Shown piece by piece: positions 1 through 13,249 of a stretch of 64,000 nucleotides of DNA. This DNA is from Larimichthys crocea (Eukaryota > Chordata > Actinopteri > Sciaenidae): positions 18,481,732-18,545,731 of the forward strand of contig NC_040016.1 in the NCBI RefSeq assembly GCF_000972845.2, given 5' to 3'. Made by a program: the position numbers and the translations under genes. Each line of letters begins with the position of its first letter. The stretch's first letter is position 1. Under the pieces are notes generated by a model. It searched no databases. It was not told the origin of the DNA and was given only the letters and a program-made list of their open reading frames with translations.

Positions 1-42
1 TGTTTTAATCCATAGTAATTGTTGTTGTCTTCTGTCCTAGAG

Positions 43-2747
43 ATGCCCTGTGTACAAACCCAGTATGCATCCCTGCCCCATGACACTTACTTCAGCTCTG
101 AGTTCTTGAATCCTGACCTCAGTGCCAAACTGATGATGGACATCAGTGGCCAAAAGGACCAGCTGTCTACTTCTTCGTTGCCTAGCATAAACACCTTGGT
201 GGGAAATGGCTACATGGGGGAGTTTGATGCGTATTCCTGCAAGATTACCACCTCTCCACCCGCCTCTACAGTTTCATTCAACCATGCCGCGGTAGCTGAA
301 AACTCCTGCCCTCAGATGCAGAGCCAAGCCTTCAAGCTGGACGATCTCCAGGTGTATGGCTGTTACCCAGGATCCTTCGCGCTCAGCTGCCTTGATGAGA
401 CGCTGTCGTCATGTGGCTCTGACTACTACGGCAGCCCAGTTTATGCTGCCGCGTCTCCTCCAACGCCGGGCTTTCAGGCCCAGTCTGCACCTGTCTGGGA
501 TTCCCCTTTCAGCCCCTACCCCTCAGCCCCCCCGGCCTCTGTGGCTGATAAGGCTGCCATGGCGCAGCAGCTCTCCTTCTTCACCTTCAGCCCCGCACCA
601 GAGCAGCACTCTCCCCTAGGGCAGCATCAGGATGTTCAGCCAGGCCAGGACGACTCTTTCTTCCTGCCTCCTCAGCAGCATGTCTCTCCACTTCATTGTC
701 CCCCCATGTCATTGGAGCACAGACCCCTGGAAAGCCCCAGGATAGTAGAGGGGGGCATGGCGTCTCCTAAATCCCACAACCCGGGATCCAGTGATGGGCG
801 CTGTGCAGTTTGTGGTGACAATGCATCCTGTCAGCACTATGGAGTCCGCACCTGTGAGGGCTGCAAAGGTTTCTTCAAGGTATATATCATCATCAGCATG
901 AGTGAAACCATACAGTTTGACCAACAGAGCGTAATTTGGTGACAACACAAACTGAATAGATCCTTACTAAAAGTGATATTAGTTTTGAAAATCAAGTATT
1001 GGTCAGTTATTCAGATTAAATAAGATATTTATATTGGGTGTTTAGTAATGCACCGATGGTTACTGGCTCATGCCACATTAGACAGGCAGGTCCAAAACAG
1101 GAAGTTTTTAGGACATGCAAATTGAGCGGATTGAAAAAAATGTATTTGTGCATTTCTGTCATTTACATTGATATATGTGTGTGCAGCATTTTATAGTAAT
1201 GTCATTTTTCCCCCCTTTGTTTGACAGCGAACCGTACAGAAAAATGCAAAGTATGTGTGCCTCGCCAATAAAGACTGTCCGGTGGACAAGAGGAGGAGAA
1301 ACCGCTGCCAGTTCTGCCGTTTCCAGAAATGTCTCGCAGTGGGAATGGTCAAAGAAGGTAATGCAATGTCAGATTCTCTTAAAGCTTTCAGCGACTAATG
1401 TATGACGACGTGAAACTGGGGGTTTGTAATGACAGTCCTGTGAAACCAAAGCTAGGAATGACAGACATATGCAACCAGAGCCTTATAGTGCCAGCTGCAG
1501 AAAAAGGGAAACTGAAATTGATACAGCAGTTGTTTTTTAAATTGTTGGGTGCAGCGACGGCCACGTGAGAGTCACAAACGTGTGCTTTAAATGCCCCTCT
1601 TCTTTTTTTTTTGTCTGTCCCCCTCTTAGTTGTTCGCACAGACAGCCTCAAAGGTCGTCGGGGTCGTCTGCCCTCCAAACCCAAGACTCTGTCTGAGGCT
1701 TCATCCACGACCCCCAGTGTCAACATCATAGCCTCTCTTGTGAGGGCCCACTTGGACTCAAACCCAACCATTGGAAAGCTGGACTACTCCAAGGTAGTAA
1801 TCTTTGTAGTAATCAGATCAGTTACAATTAACTCAGTACAGGATGTAGAATGAAAGACATTGATTGCATTTGCAGTTCTTTTCAGAAGCACTGACCCTTC
1901 CCACCTCTTCCTCCTTAGTACCAGGAGACAGTGGACAACCTGAAAGAAAAGGAGGATGCCGGTGATATCCAGCAGTTTTATGACTTGTTGACCGGTTCTT
2001 TGGACGTAATAAGAAACTGGGCCGAAACCATCCCAGGATTCACTGATTTCTGCACAGAAGACCAGGAGCTGCTGGTGGAATCTGCCTTTGTCGAGCTCTT
2101 CATTCTGCGACTAGCATACAGGTCTGTTTCTTTTAAATGCCACGTTAACTAATATTTAACTAGGGTAACATGCACCTTTCAGTATACTGATTGTACTCTT
2201 GTTTTGAAACTGTGCAGGTCAAATCCAGACAAGAACAAGCTGATCTTCTGTAACGGCTTGGTCCTCAACCGACTGCAGTGCGTTCGCAGTTTCGGTGACT
2301 GGATCGACTCCATCATGGATTTCTCCCACAGCCTGCACCGCATGAACTTAGACATCTCCTTGTTTGCCTGTCTTGCAGCGCTAGTTATCATCACAGGTGA
2401 GAGCTACAGTTAATCTGCCTGCGCTCAATGTTGTGTTTATATTCAGAACTGTGTTTCTCATGAGAACTCATCTTTTCCATCTAGATCGCCATGGCCTAAA
2501 AGAGCCCAAACGGGTCGAGGACTTTCAGAATCATCTCATCACTTCTTTAAGGGAACATGTGAGCGGAAACGGATCAGAACCAAGCCGCGCCCAGCCCAAT
2601 TATCTTTCTCGTCTTCTGGGCAAACTCCCCGAACTGAGGACTCTATGCACACAGGGCCTACAGCGCATCTTCTACCTAAAACTGGAGGACCTGGTCCCCC
2701 CTCCACCGATAGTGGAGAAGATCTTTCTGGATACTCTGCCGTTCTAA
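43..2747 (+). CDS. nr4a1: Nuclear receptor NR4A1 (Nur77/NGFI-B)
   Basis: Six coding exons join in phase: 43-879, 1228-1357, 1630-1793, 1919-2121, 2218-2396 and 2485-2747, giving 591 residues (human about 598). An acceptor ends at base 40, two bases before the ATG, so a non-coding first exon lies outside the window. The N-terminal half is the Ser/Pro-rich activation domain, containing QVYGCYPG and GSDYYGSP. The two-zinc-finger DNA-binding domain starts at [10 protein letters not shown] (C254) with P-box CEGCKGFFK, followed by the basic extension [19 protein letters not shown]. The ligand-binding domain ends in [28 protein letters not shown] and the PPPPI ending separate it from NR4A2 and NR4A3. 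The family are immediate-early orphan receptors that bind NBRE/NurRE sites as monomers or dimers and act in stress, apoptosis and metabolism; the ligand pocket is filled by side chains. No breaks are seen. Identity is nearly certain; whether other fish copies exist cannot be judged here. Confidence 0.97.
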
Positions 2748-4720
2748 AAAAAACCCAAACATGAACATGCTGTTTGTAAAAAATTATAGACACAAAGCAC
2801 CTAATGTGAGGTTTTATCACTGGACTCTACTGGTGAACCTCCGAATACACTGACCTGCGTGCTGGCAAATGTCTGACATTGTTCAAGAGACCATTATTTT
2901 TCTAACATTAAGTTTCAAAGTTGAATACGGTACCTGTGTGAGTACTGCATATAGATTTATTTCAGTTCAATGAAACTGTCACAGACAGAGCTGAAATGGT
3001 ATTAACCATTCAGGACACAGTTTATATATATTTTGTGTGCATTTGTAAAAAAAAAAATTGCTGTGCTAGGTGTGTGAATGTTGTCCTGCTATGCAGTCAG
3101 TAAGACGTGGATATTTGGGTAGATGCAATGCAATGTTACATACTCAGCCTTTCCTAAAAACAAAAGAAACACACTAATCTCTTACAAAGCGAGTTGCTTT
3201 TTAATCCCACTAAGAGGCTGAGATAGTAGATTATCTAGTAGAAAAGGGCACATGTCCTGTTTCTTTCAAGAACTGTGGAGTCCTACTTTTCAAAAAGGGA
3301 AATCTTTACTAATTTCTTTGTATCACAAAACAAGTTTTAGCTCCTGTGGAAGGTCTCGGACCAAAGTTTACTCTTATTTTGATACTACCAGTTACAAACC
3401 TTATTGCCTTAAACTAAACTAAATGTTCTGCCATAACTCTTGTGCTGCCATTTTGCAACACCTTGCAAAGGCCGATGCTGGCAGGGTTCCTGTTGAACCC
3501 GCACACGTCCCTGTAACAACATATTTCTCGGGGGGCTTTTAAGAACAAATATGGACTTGCTTAATGAAAATGCAAAGTGCCTTTGATAAAGCCTCAATCC
3601 TCAAACCATGATAAAAGACACTAAGTGAATTTTCATTCCAAATATTACACGCAGCGGGCCCCATCTGTTACAGAAATTAAATAATCAATTTTGTACTCAT
3701 GATTGATTGAAAATGATTTCAGGTCTGTGCCAGTGTTTTTTTTTTTTTTCCTATATGAAGTGCCTGAGGGATGCGAGTGACAGTACAGTGACAGTTTGAC
3801 AAAGAGCATACAATACATACTACAAGAACTAAATCCTGTTAACATGTTCCTGAGCCAGTGAAAATTTGTAACTACAGTAGAGCTGTCTCGTTTAAGATTG
3901 AATTAAAGTCAAGGCACATTTCAGACTCTCCTTGTATCCACAGTAAGAGTTATACCCTTTCTATTATTTGTTTTAATCCCGACAACGCTTGAAAATCCAC
4001 ACGCATAAGCAATCTCGTTTCTTGTCTTTAGCTGCTCTGAACCTCGACTCTGCGTTCGTGAAACTCTCCTACTTGTCTTCCACATTCTTCTGAATTGTGC
4101 AGCTTTTTATATGTCGGATTTTATTTTTTAATTTTCCATCCCAAATGAACGTGCGAAAATATCTTAAGGAATCACAGTGAAACGTGATGACAAGATGAGC
4201 AGCTAAGAGCACTTCAGACGGTGTTCAAACAGTACGAGGAGTACTTCTTTCTCATACTGTATGTGTGTTGTTTGGAACATGTGTGTGGACTTTGAAAATA
4301 CTGCGAGGGCTTTCGTAAAATGGTGCTGGAGTATTAGAAGAGAATATTTGATATTAAATCTTTTTGAAAATACACCTCTGTCTGACTTTGTTTAAATGTA
4401 AGGAAACGGAGAGATATATTTCCTGTAAGTCACGCGGCATTGTCGGATTACAGTTTCTATTCTGTCTCTCCAAATCATACCTTAAGTTTCCTCTAGTTTC
4501 TCACGGGGGAGGACGAGCATTCAAGAGCCAGTTTCTCTATATGTTTGAGTTTGTTTTCATTGATTGAATCCTGGTGTACGATTCAAATAGTGTGTATTTT
4601 GTATTCTGTCTCTGGAAATTTTGACTTACAGAAGTGGTTGAAGGTAAGGCTGCCGATAATCATGTGCTATTCAATCACGCATGAAGACCAAAATAAAAAT
4701 GTGTTAGTCCATCTCTCAAT
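2748..4720 (+). other. Probable nr4a1 3' untranslated region
   Basis: This AT-rich stretch follows the nr4a1 stop codon and holds no coding exon or obvious transposon. It contains several ATTTA-type motifs and long A and T runs, as expected of a short-lived immediate-early transcript. The first AATAAA hexamer I noticed on the plus strand is at 4692-4697, so the transcript may extend to about 4.72 kb. The exact end is inferred; it could be earlier, using a variant signal. Confidence 0.5.
4692..4697 (+). terminator. Candidate polyadenylation signal of nr4a1
   Basis: An AATAAA hexamer lies 1.95 kb after the nr4a1 stop codon. GT- and T-rich sequence follows within 40 bases. It is the best candidate seen, but no transcript evidence is available. 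Confidence 0.4.
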
Positions 4721-4949
4721 ATGTTTTGACTTCCCCGCTCTGTGTGTGGCTGAACAGAACACATATGATTTTATTTTTAATAATTCCTAAAACAGCTGGG
4801 TTTTTAGGGGACTGTTTTCAGCTGGGGACTCTCTCAGGGGTTTCTCTACTGAGTGTTTAGAGCAGCAGTACATGTTCCTCAAAAGAGGGAAATCTACTGA
4901 ATCACTACAGACTTGTAGAAACATTCATAGTTCCCATATTAATCATGCT

Positions 4950-5200
4950 ATATTTGGTGATCCCCTGACTTTTAAAAAAAATCCCTCATGAAGTTGACAT
5001 TTGTGTTTTTGAGTGAAATGTCCCAACAGCTATTGGATGGATTGTCATAAAGATTGGTACATCAACATCTATCAGGATGAATTGGTGATCCTTCACTTTT
5101 CATCTAGCACCATAATCAGTCCAAAATGTTCATCCAATACTTTGATTTAAGACGAATGAACTGGCACTAACATGCCTGCTAAACATCAGAAAGACACATC
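4950..5200 (+). repeat. Degraded dispersed fish repeat (copy 1)
   Basis: The phrases AGCTATTGGATGGATTGTCA, GGTGATCC and CCTGCTAAACATCAG are characteristic of a very abundant degraded repeat in teleost introns. Related phrases recur at 12340-12530 and 51810-51920 and, in reverse, around 18400-18490. The family is remembered by phrase only; I cannot name it with certainty. Confidence 0.5.
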
Positions 5201-6719
5201 AGGCTTTGGCCATAAGCAACTGATCAAAACATCACCAGATCGATCTGTTAACAAGCTGCGGCACACACTGTGCTGCAGCTTGTTGCATACAGTATTAATG
5301 ATGTGATGAAAAGTGACCAAAAGTAGTCCTTCGTCTCCTTTTCACTGACTCTGTGTTGTTTTGTCACACATGGCGTTAATGTTGGCAACATCGCTGCGAG
5401 GGGAAGATGACACCGTGCCACTCTCAACCACAGCAGACCGCAGCACCGACTGCATTCAGCCGGCCGACACCCGATCCTACTGTACACCACGTTCCGGTCA
5501 TCTGGATTTTGGTGTTGGCAGACAGAGTGGAAAAAACGGGACAAGGGGAGAAAAGAGGAGGAGGTGATATGAAAGCTAGCCTGCATTGAGGTGTTCATTA
5601 TGTTACAAAATGGCAAGCATGCTGCGAAGTCAGATATAATGTGAATAGCAGACGAGCACGGTTTCATAAGAAGCCGTGCCGAACTAAAAGCATTTTTCAT
5701 CTGGTTGCAGGACTGTCTTCTGTATTAATCCCTTTTGACTTTCAGTGTGACTTTTCAGTCTATATGGTCATGTATCCATGACAGGTCAAACATGTTGCCC
5801 AAACCCAAACCCAAAATACACCCCCCCTGTCAATATATCTCATGTTTGAACTTGTTTCTTGACACCATCTTTTCCAAAAGTGGAAAGGTACCATCTGGAG
5901 CTGCCATTGGCCCCTTTAGCTTTTGACCTGTGCCCTGACATGCAACACTCTGCATTCAGGAACAAACTATAGCCTTACACCCTGCAAACTGACATTATGT
6001 TCCAGCCAGTGATATGTGGCTCACTTGTCATCGTGATTTAATACACAAACATGCAAGCGTTTCAAGTTTTACACTTCTGCACCTTCCCTACTATAGAGGC
6101 GGAAAGGTTTGAGAACATGTAGCACAGTGTTATGTTTGCTGTATCATTACAGCACAAATTAAAGTGTCATGGCCTCATGAATTCAAACTTTTTTAGACAA
6201 ATTAATCAGGTTATTTTACTAAAAAAAAAAAAAAAAAGATACAGAAACACATACTCTCTGTGCAATGCACTCTGCACTCTGCAGTTTGCAAAAAATCTGA
6301 TTCGACAAATCTCTGTATTATAATTAAGACAGCATTGACAGTTAACAGTGATGGCTGTGCCCGGTTTGTTACATGCCGCTGCATACAGATACTGTGTTCT
6401 CATTTCTGGCAAGAATTTGCTGGATCACAGTGTCGGCTGGTAGATTTCAGCCAAGACATTTCTCACTGACCTGATTCTGACCTGCGCAATAATGTTTTCC
6501 ATGGTAGCCTTAACTATCAAAACAAAAACAAAAGGTGTAACAAAAGGTGTGTTAACACATAATATTAACAGGAAAAGAAACATCTCCCAGTGTTTGTGAT
6601 AACTACAAAAACAGCCCAAACTCATATTTACTTCAGTGTAGGATGAACGAATCGGTGCTCAGTCTCATAATATGCCAGCGTGTTGCCAACCATTTGACAC
6701 CGGCAATGATTCATCAGTG

Positions 6720-7000
6720 TGCCGTCTCTGGTTAGGTTTAAGCCATAGACTGTATGAAACATGGACTCACATGTTGCTCTGAGGAGCTCAGAGTGTGACA
6801 GCTGTGGTTGTTGCCATGAACGGTGAAAAAAGTTTTTCGTACCAGGGTGTAAACATGTTTTTATTTCTGCAGTGAAGTTTTTAACATGGGGGCTTATGGA
6901 GATTAACTAGTTCTGTAGCCAGCCTCAAGTGGACATTTGAGGAAATGCACTTACTTGCAGGGACTTCCACGTTGGCTCCATTTCACCGCCACGAAAGTTT
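6720..7000 (+). repeat. Dispersed repeat with an inverted copy near 26.85 kb
   Basis: It begins near CCATAGACTGTATGAAACAT and ends in a segment containing TAGCCAGCCTCAAGTGGAC. The reverse complement of the latter part (GTCCACTTGAGGCTGGCTA) occurs at 26846-26864, followed by matching CCATAAGTCCCCATGTT. The same phrases are common in fish genomes, so this is probably a non-autonomous transposon. Confidence 0.5.
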
Positions 7001-7383
7001 CCACTCGGTTTAGGAATGAAGCGCGAGATTGGTTAGGGTTAGTGCACGAATATCAAGCTAAGCAGAGTAGGGCAGGCCTTTCTTCACAGTACTATGAAAA
7101 GAAATACTGCTGCCCCCTGAAGGCTGATGGGGAATATCACTCATTTTTCAGGTATTCCTCCTGAGGGGGAGACATGAACGTGTGTCTTAGATTTCACAGC
7201 AATCTATCCATTAACTGTTTTCATTCAAAACCACAAATGTTAACCATTGTATGCGTGCTTACCTACCTTTACTCACATAAGATTCTGATTATCAGAGCTT
7301 TACTCGTTCTAATAATTTCAAAACAATTTATAAATCAAGTCCCATTTGGCAGTTTTACGTAACGATCTGTCACAGAGATGATG

Positions 7384-7384
7384 A

Positions 7385-7420
<36 letters not shown>

Positions 7421-7421
7421 C
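7384..7421. repeat. GT/GA compound microsatellite
   Basis: About twelve GT units are followed directly by about seven GA units. It is a simple sequence repeat with no coding context. Confidence 0.9.
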
Positions 7422-8817
7422 AGCTGATTGCTGAAGAGGATATTGTTCCAGCGGGAGGAAAGCTAATAGGTTTGTTTGTGAAGATGCTGCACCTGTCGTT
7501 TATTGATGGATTGAGCTGTAAATAACTTTGTAAAGCAGTTTAGTGCTCGGTGGGGGCGTGCGTTTTTTTTTCCCCCTTCCCACTCCGCTCTTTTTTATTT
7601 TTTTTAACTTAAATACCTTTTCATGCACACACACCTACGCACAGGTATCAGATATATGATTTCAAGAACATCTCGTCATTATGCAGAATCCTTCAATATA
7701 ACAGACAAACAGCACGGTCTCTAAGACGAGTTGGCATGACAATTTGAATTCCAGTGATGACCACAGTCTCCCTTGTTTGTCCAAACACAAATTAATTTGT
7801 GCACGTACTGTATACTTGTGCAACAGTATTAGTATGTGTGTGGGTGTGTTGTTGAGTGTGGAAAACCCTCTGAGAGTGTATTTATAGCAGGCCATTGTTG
7901 AGCCCTTAGAAACCTCTGTAATTGGATCTGGTCTCTCTCACTAAGAGAGTCCGGTGACAAATGAGTTGGCAGACGTCATTGCTCATGCCATCCTTGTGAT
8001 AACTTTATGCCCCACGCCACTGTCTTAAGCTCTTAGTCTCTGCAGGATAAATTCATAAGTGGATGGTGAGCCGGGCTGAATTATCATCCTGAAGTGCATG
8101 AAAGGAAGTGAATGTTTCTCTGTGGGTAGTCAGTGTCTGTCTTTGTTGTGTCCTTGGGTATGAGAAACTTCACTGACTGGCCACTCAGTGACTCAGTGAC
8201 TCCCACGTTCTCAATTATGATTTTTTATTATTTAAACAGAGAAATATTTTGTTAGGTTTTGCACACAAACTGCACAAAGAGTTTCTTTCATGCTGTTTGC
8301 AGCCTTGAGTCTGTTTCATTTCAAGGAGAATGAAATAAACAAATAAATAATTTGCTCCTTTTGTTTGTGTTTTGTTTTATTTTAAAATACTGTGATGGAA
8401 TAAAAGACTAATGTGAGTTTTAATGTGTTTGAGAGTTGACATTGTGCATGTTTATTGCAATGATGAGTTACACTTCTGTAAAGATAAAGAAAAAGTGTTT
8501 GGAGCAACGCAAGTGAGAGAAACATCGCTCGTGGTTTCATATTACAAACTTTCGAACTCTACAGCTTTAAAAACTCGATAAAATGGATGTGAAGATGTTC
8601 CTTGAGAAGCACAGTAAGCAATAAAATAAAAAGATACAGTGTGTGTATGTGCGTGTAAACGTGTGTGTGGGTGTCGCACTATGTTGGAAACTCTCTCTGC
8701 TCAGCCGGAGAATATGAGAATGTTACAATTATAAAACAAGATTGACAGGATGGATAGTGTTGCACTGGCAGATGACAGTTCCTGGCTGCATGCCTGGAAG
8801 TTATTCACAGCAAAGAC

Positions 8818-8819
8818 CC

Positions 8820-8863
<44 letters not shown>

Positions 8864-9006
8864 CTTCAGAGAGCCCCAACACAAGGATCAAGTGCAAGGG
8901 GATGGCGGATGGTGGTAGAGAAGGGGGGCCCGGTGGACAGGGTGTGGTGTATGCATGGTGTATGTGTCTGCGTGTGTGTGTGTGTGTGTGTGTGTTTGCG
9001 TGCGTG
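8818..9006. repeat. CA array and GT array pair
   Basis: A perfect CA array of about 21 units (8818-8861) is followed about 100 bases later by a GT array (about 8960-9006). The two are inverted with respect to each other and could pair as a hairpin. Short apparent reading frames across them are low-complexity artefacts. Confidence 0.85.
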
Positions 9007-9571
9007 CGTGGAGTTCAAGGTCAGAGCAAATGTGTGGTGCTAACCAGCCAACCTCCTTGTGCAGGCGGTTTGTACAGCATAAGGTGCAGCGTAGATATAA
9101 ATAACAGCATTAATTAACAATTCACACTCTTGACGGCTAAATATGGATGAAGTCTCTTTAACTGCGATAAAGTGTAAATCTATTATTGATTATAATTAGG
9201 AGATGTAACGTGCATCACGCCACGAACTGTGGAAAGAATCACACACGTCCCTGGAAACACGAGGAGCTGTTAAAAATAGGAATTAGTGACTTTTACAGAG
9301 TGCGAAGACTTTTGATGAATGTTTCATACAATGTATTTGTCAACGGCTATTATTGTCTGCAACTTATTTGGCTTCAAAACAGGGTTGATGTTGTTCTCAT
9401 GGTTGTATTTGTATTATCATGTTGTATTAATCGAGTTTGTAGCTCAAAAACAGGTCACTGGGTAAAACTATTCCTTTAGTCTACCGATAAGTTGCATTAA
9501 CTGACCTTAGATGACGCAGAATATTAGCTAGTACTCCAACCTGTGATTTACAGTGAGTTCCTGCTGCTATT

Positions 9572-10382
9572 TAAAGGTCCAGTGAGAAGGATTTAGAGAC
9601 ATTTAGCTTTGGTCAACTGAATACACCTCACCTCACTCTCTGTTGGGCAAAAATTTACAATGGGTGTGTATTGGTAGAATGTGTTGGTGACATCATCGCT
9701 AGAGTGGAGAGGGAGAAAAACATTTGTCAAAAAATAGATTTGCAAACGGCTCTCGTGGCCACAAATGTCACCCTACAGAAATGATTTATACATAGAAAGG
9801 TAGGAAAATTTGTGGGCTACGCAGCGATATCACTGATGAAGCTGTCAGACTTATAGTTTTGACGGGAGGCGCATTGATGCATCAGGATCACCCTCCGACA
9901 GCCCGATCTACTCCCATGTAAATTGGAGAGGAGAAATTTCCCAAAGGAGCACGGGGCACCTGTTCTTTCTCTCTCTCCCCAGGTCAGATTTTTTAACTTT
10001 AGTCGCTGAAATTCGGTATTCACATGGTCGACAAGATGAGGATGCTCACGGTCACTTTGGCTTTTTGATACAACCTACCGTTTGACATTAGTGGCCACTG
10101 GTTTGAGGGGGTTCATTTTGAGATTTTTTGTGTCTCTCAACAGTCATTCACACACAGACAGAGCACAGCTGCGGTTAATTGCTCTGGCCTGCAGCTGACC
10201 CTGGTTGCTTGGCAACCTCAAGCCTGCCTTTGACTAACTTAGCTAAAGTCTCTTTGCTACTGCAGTATCAATAATAATGTATGGGCGCGATGTGGCCAGA
10301 GTCAGACACACTCAAAATCTCTAAATATTATATTCCATTTCTGACAATAGATCCTCTTGAATGTTACACACTGGAGCTTTAA
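9572..10382. mobile_element. Non-autonomous inverted-repeat transposon (family A, long copy)
   Basis: The left end reads AAAGGTCCAGTGAGAAGGAT and the right end is its imperfect inverted complement (TTACACACTGGAGCTTT). The same ends bracket a shorter copy at 38374-38625. These termini are widespread in teleosts. The roughly 800-base interior has no transposase frame, so it is a non-autonomous element or a host for nested insertions. Confidence 0.55.
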
Positions 10383-11215
10383 GTGGAATAAAACACAACT
10401 ATGGGGAACAAGGGAGTATCATATCACTTATGACATACTGTATTAAAATACTACGAAACACCTACTAAACACTGATATTCTGCAGAACCTGTATAGTGAA
10501 ATGTGATATATGAGCTGTGTCTAAATTTGGATACTTCTGCTAGTACACTTCAGTGTTGTACTCTGTGTACACTTTGTACTTCCTTGCGTTGCGCACTCAT
10601 TTTTGTCTGAATTCGAGTACATCTGCTGTGCACTTTCTGGAAATGGTGATAACAATATATTTTACCACTTCTATTCTTCTTCATCACTAAATAGCAAGAG
10701 GAGCATTGGTGCCAACATTTGAAGTCAAAATATAAATATAAAACATATGTACATCTTTCATTTGTATATTGTGGTATTTACCACAACTGCTTCAGCTACA
10801 GCAGCTTCCTCGGCCGCCATTTTCAAAATATCGGTGGTTCCTATTCTTCCACTACGTAGCTAAAATGGTGACCACTGAGGACAAGAAGTGTCGTAAGGGT
10901 TCCACACTTTTTGACCATTATGACGCATCATCCAGATACTCACCGCACACTGCTTTTTGCCATGATTGACAGTGTGTAGGCGCTTATGTACTCAGATAGC
11001 AAGCCTAAGTATAGAAGTATGCAAACTGAGACACAGCACGGGAATTTCACAGTTACGATGATACCAAAACAGTGCGGTTACAGAATGGTAATGACTATTA
11101 AGTTATAGATAAGGTAAGGTAAGGTAAGATAAGATACGATAAGATAAGATAAGATAAATTTACTTGTTACAGCTGCTCACAATACACACGGTGGATAAGA
11201 CAAAAATTCTTAAAT

Positions 11216-11345
11216 AGGGGCGCCCTGAAGGCTGAACTGGTAGAGTTGTGCGCCCACGCATGAGGCCTTCCTGCAGTGACCCGGTATCAGTTCCTGTGGC
11301 CCATGGACGTTTCTTTTGTTGTTTGTCATTCCCCCTCACAGCAAC
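11216..11345 (+). mobile_element. Degraded tRNA-derived SINE
   Basis: The sequence follows the layout of a common fish SINE. A degraded box A (GGCTGAACTGGTAGAG) is followed about 50 bases later by a degraded box B (GGTATCAGTTCC) and then the phrase GTCATTCCCCCTC, typical of the element body. Both promoter boxes carry mismatches, so it is unlikely to be transcribed by RNA polymerase III. A true tRNA gene is ruled out because the arms do not pair. Confidence 0.5.
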
Positions 11346-12339
11346 ACTTATAGTGGACTTTTAAATTGTTTGGACAGTTAAACAGGTGCCAACTGTATCA
11401 ATTTAGCTTACCAGCTCATGGTCTTTCAGTTGACGACAGTGTAGGTACTGTTCATTATCGTGATGGAAGAAGTACAATAAAAACTAAATATTATTTTACC
11501 TGTGCTCATGCCCAATCTGTCCATCTAACAAAACCTGCTATGGATGCATAGTTGTTTGAGGGGAGTGTTGTGATCATCTTTTATGTTTGGTCACATTATA
11601 ATTAAAGTTCTCATTAGCAAACACATGATGTCTCGACACTTGGCCAAATATTACAAATGTTTACCCTTAAAATCAATGCGGCTCTGACATGAGTTGAAAG
11701 CTAATACTTCATATTGACAGGTGTGTTTTTTTAAAGCCCGAAAATAAGGCGATGACACAAATGGATCCTCTCAGAGGAGAGGTGACTTAACAGAGACGTG
11801 ACTCTCTAAGTATCAGAGAAATGAAATGGCTGCCCATCCCTCACACAAAGTTACATAACTAGTCTGAAGTAAAGGGAGCTGGCACCCATCTAAGATCACA
11901 AGGTGCTGGCTGTGAACTCAGCTGTCAGGAGTTGACATTGAGGACAAAAACGTCTGCTCCTCCTAAGTGGATGGTTGGAATGGAAGGTAGCCACCCCCAG
12001 GACTCTGCTGCCTTAATGTTGGTCTATTTTTAAATCAATATCAGTCACAGGAAACACATGACTGAAAATGCCACACATACACACACAGCTACACACACAC
12101 ACACACGCATACAACTCCCAGAGGACACAGGACCAAACATGACTAAACATTTTCATGGGTTGCTCTCTTCACAGTCGCTCCAGCTCAACACATGTGTCCC
12201 CCCACTGGTTAAACAGTGTAACACCTTTGATGACTTCATGGATTTTACCAGTTGGACCAGTGTGGTCCCATGGAAGACGCTTGTCGGTTCAAGTCTGGAA
12301 GAACTATTAGATTCATTGCCATGATTTATGGTACTCATT

Positions 12340-12530
12340 GATTTTCCCCTCAGGATGAATTCTAGTGCCACTAAAAGGTCAAAATCTTACTTTGCTCAGT
12401 ACTTTGGTTTATAACCAAACAAGCAAAACCTAATTTTCCCATCAGCATACATACTACATAGCACAGGCTACATATTAAACTAACACCTGCTAAACATCAG
12501 CATGCTGACATGTTAATATGCATCAAAGAA
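12340..12530 (+). repeat. Degraded dispersed fish repeat (copy 2)
   Basis: The phrases TCAGGATGAATTCTAGTG and ACCTGCTAAACATCAGCATG match the family seen at 4950-5200. It is diverged and has no coding capacity. Confidence 0.45.
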
Positions 12531-13249
12531 TAATTCCCTGACTGTAGTTCACCTTTATCTCTATGCAGCATTTTAGTGTCTCTCCTGTTTTGGTTCACTC
12601 TGATCAGAGAAACCTTGTTTTTCAGATACGACAGGCAGCTGTTTTCCAAGAAAAAAAATAACCCCAAATAATACCTCCTCAGCACCAAACGGGCTGGCAG
12701 TCAGACGCAGCAACAGCGGGCTTGTGAACATAGTGGAGCATTTAGCAGCTAAAGAGGCAGATATTCCCCTCAGGAGCTGATGGAGGCAACAACAAAGCTG
12801 AAAAAAGGGGAGAGTGAAAATACTTGTGAGGTTGCCAGAATCACGACTTGATGGTAATTGCTGGATGTGCAAATATGGACAAGCTTTGGCAAACACTCAC
12901 TTTTACAAGGTGCCAATGTCGTGTTTACAGCTTGCTGCACTGACGTCTGACCTAAAATGAATTACTGCAGGATCAACAGTTCAAAGAAACCTCTGCCGCT
13001 TAACTGCCCACCGAAGGGGCGGTTACATCATGTTTTCATTGAATGTAACATTTAATGTAGCACATTTTATTGCCTGTTGCAGAGGCCAAATTTCTCTTTA
13101 GACGTCAGTAAAATCCTTGCAATTCAGGCTTCATGCTGAGCACAGGTCACCTGTTCTCTTTATGCATCCATGTTGTGTCTGAACAATGGCCTGTCAGCGA
13201 CCAATCAGCATCCTATGAGGAACCTCTGGAAGCTACAGGGAGAGTTTAC

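Larger units (their letters stand above)
4721..9570. other. Intergenic, no gene recognised
   Basis: No open reading frame here resembles a known exon. The stretch contains degraded dispersed fish repeats (about 4950-5200 and 6720-7000), a poly-A run near 6222, a GT/GA microsatellite at 7384-7421, and CA and GT arrays between 8818 and 9000. The rest is unremarkable AT-rich DNA. Confidence 0.6.
10383..13240. other. Intergenic with repeat fragments, no gene recognised
   Basis: Contents are an array of GATAA-like pentamers (about 11107-11157), a degraded tRNA-derived SINE (11216-11345), CA-rich sequence near 12070-12110 and a second copy of the dispersed fish repeat (12340-12530). No exon-like frame was recognised. 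Confidence 0.55.

Noticed and set aside
1388..1771. A 127-residue minus-strand frame across nr4a1 exon 3
   Set aside because: It overlaps the nr4a1 exon on the opposite strand and has no family resemblance or splice sites.
43..2747. nr4a2 or nr4a3 as the identity of the receptor
   Set aside because: [12 protein letters not shown], the QVYGCYPG activation-domain phrase and the PPPPI C-terminus match NR4A1.
11216..11345. A possible tRNA gene
   Set aside because: Box A and box B are degraded, the stems do not pair, and the flanking phrases are those of a fish SINE.
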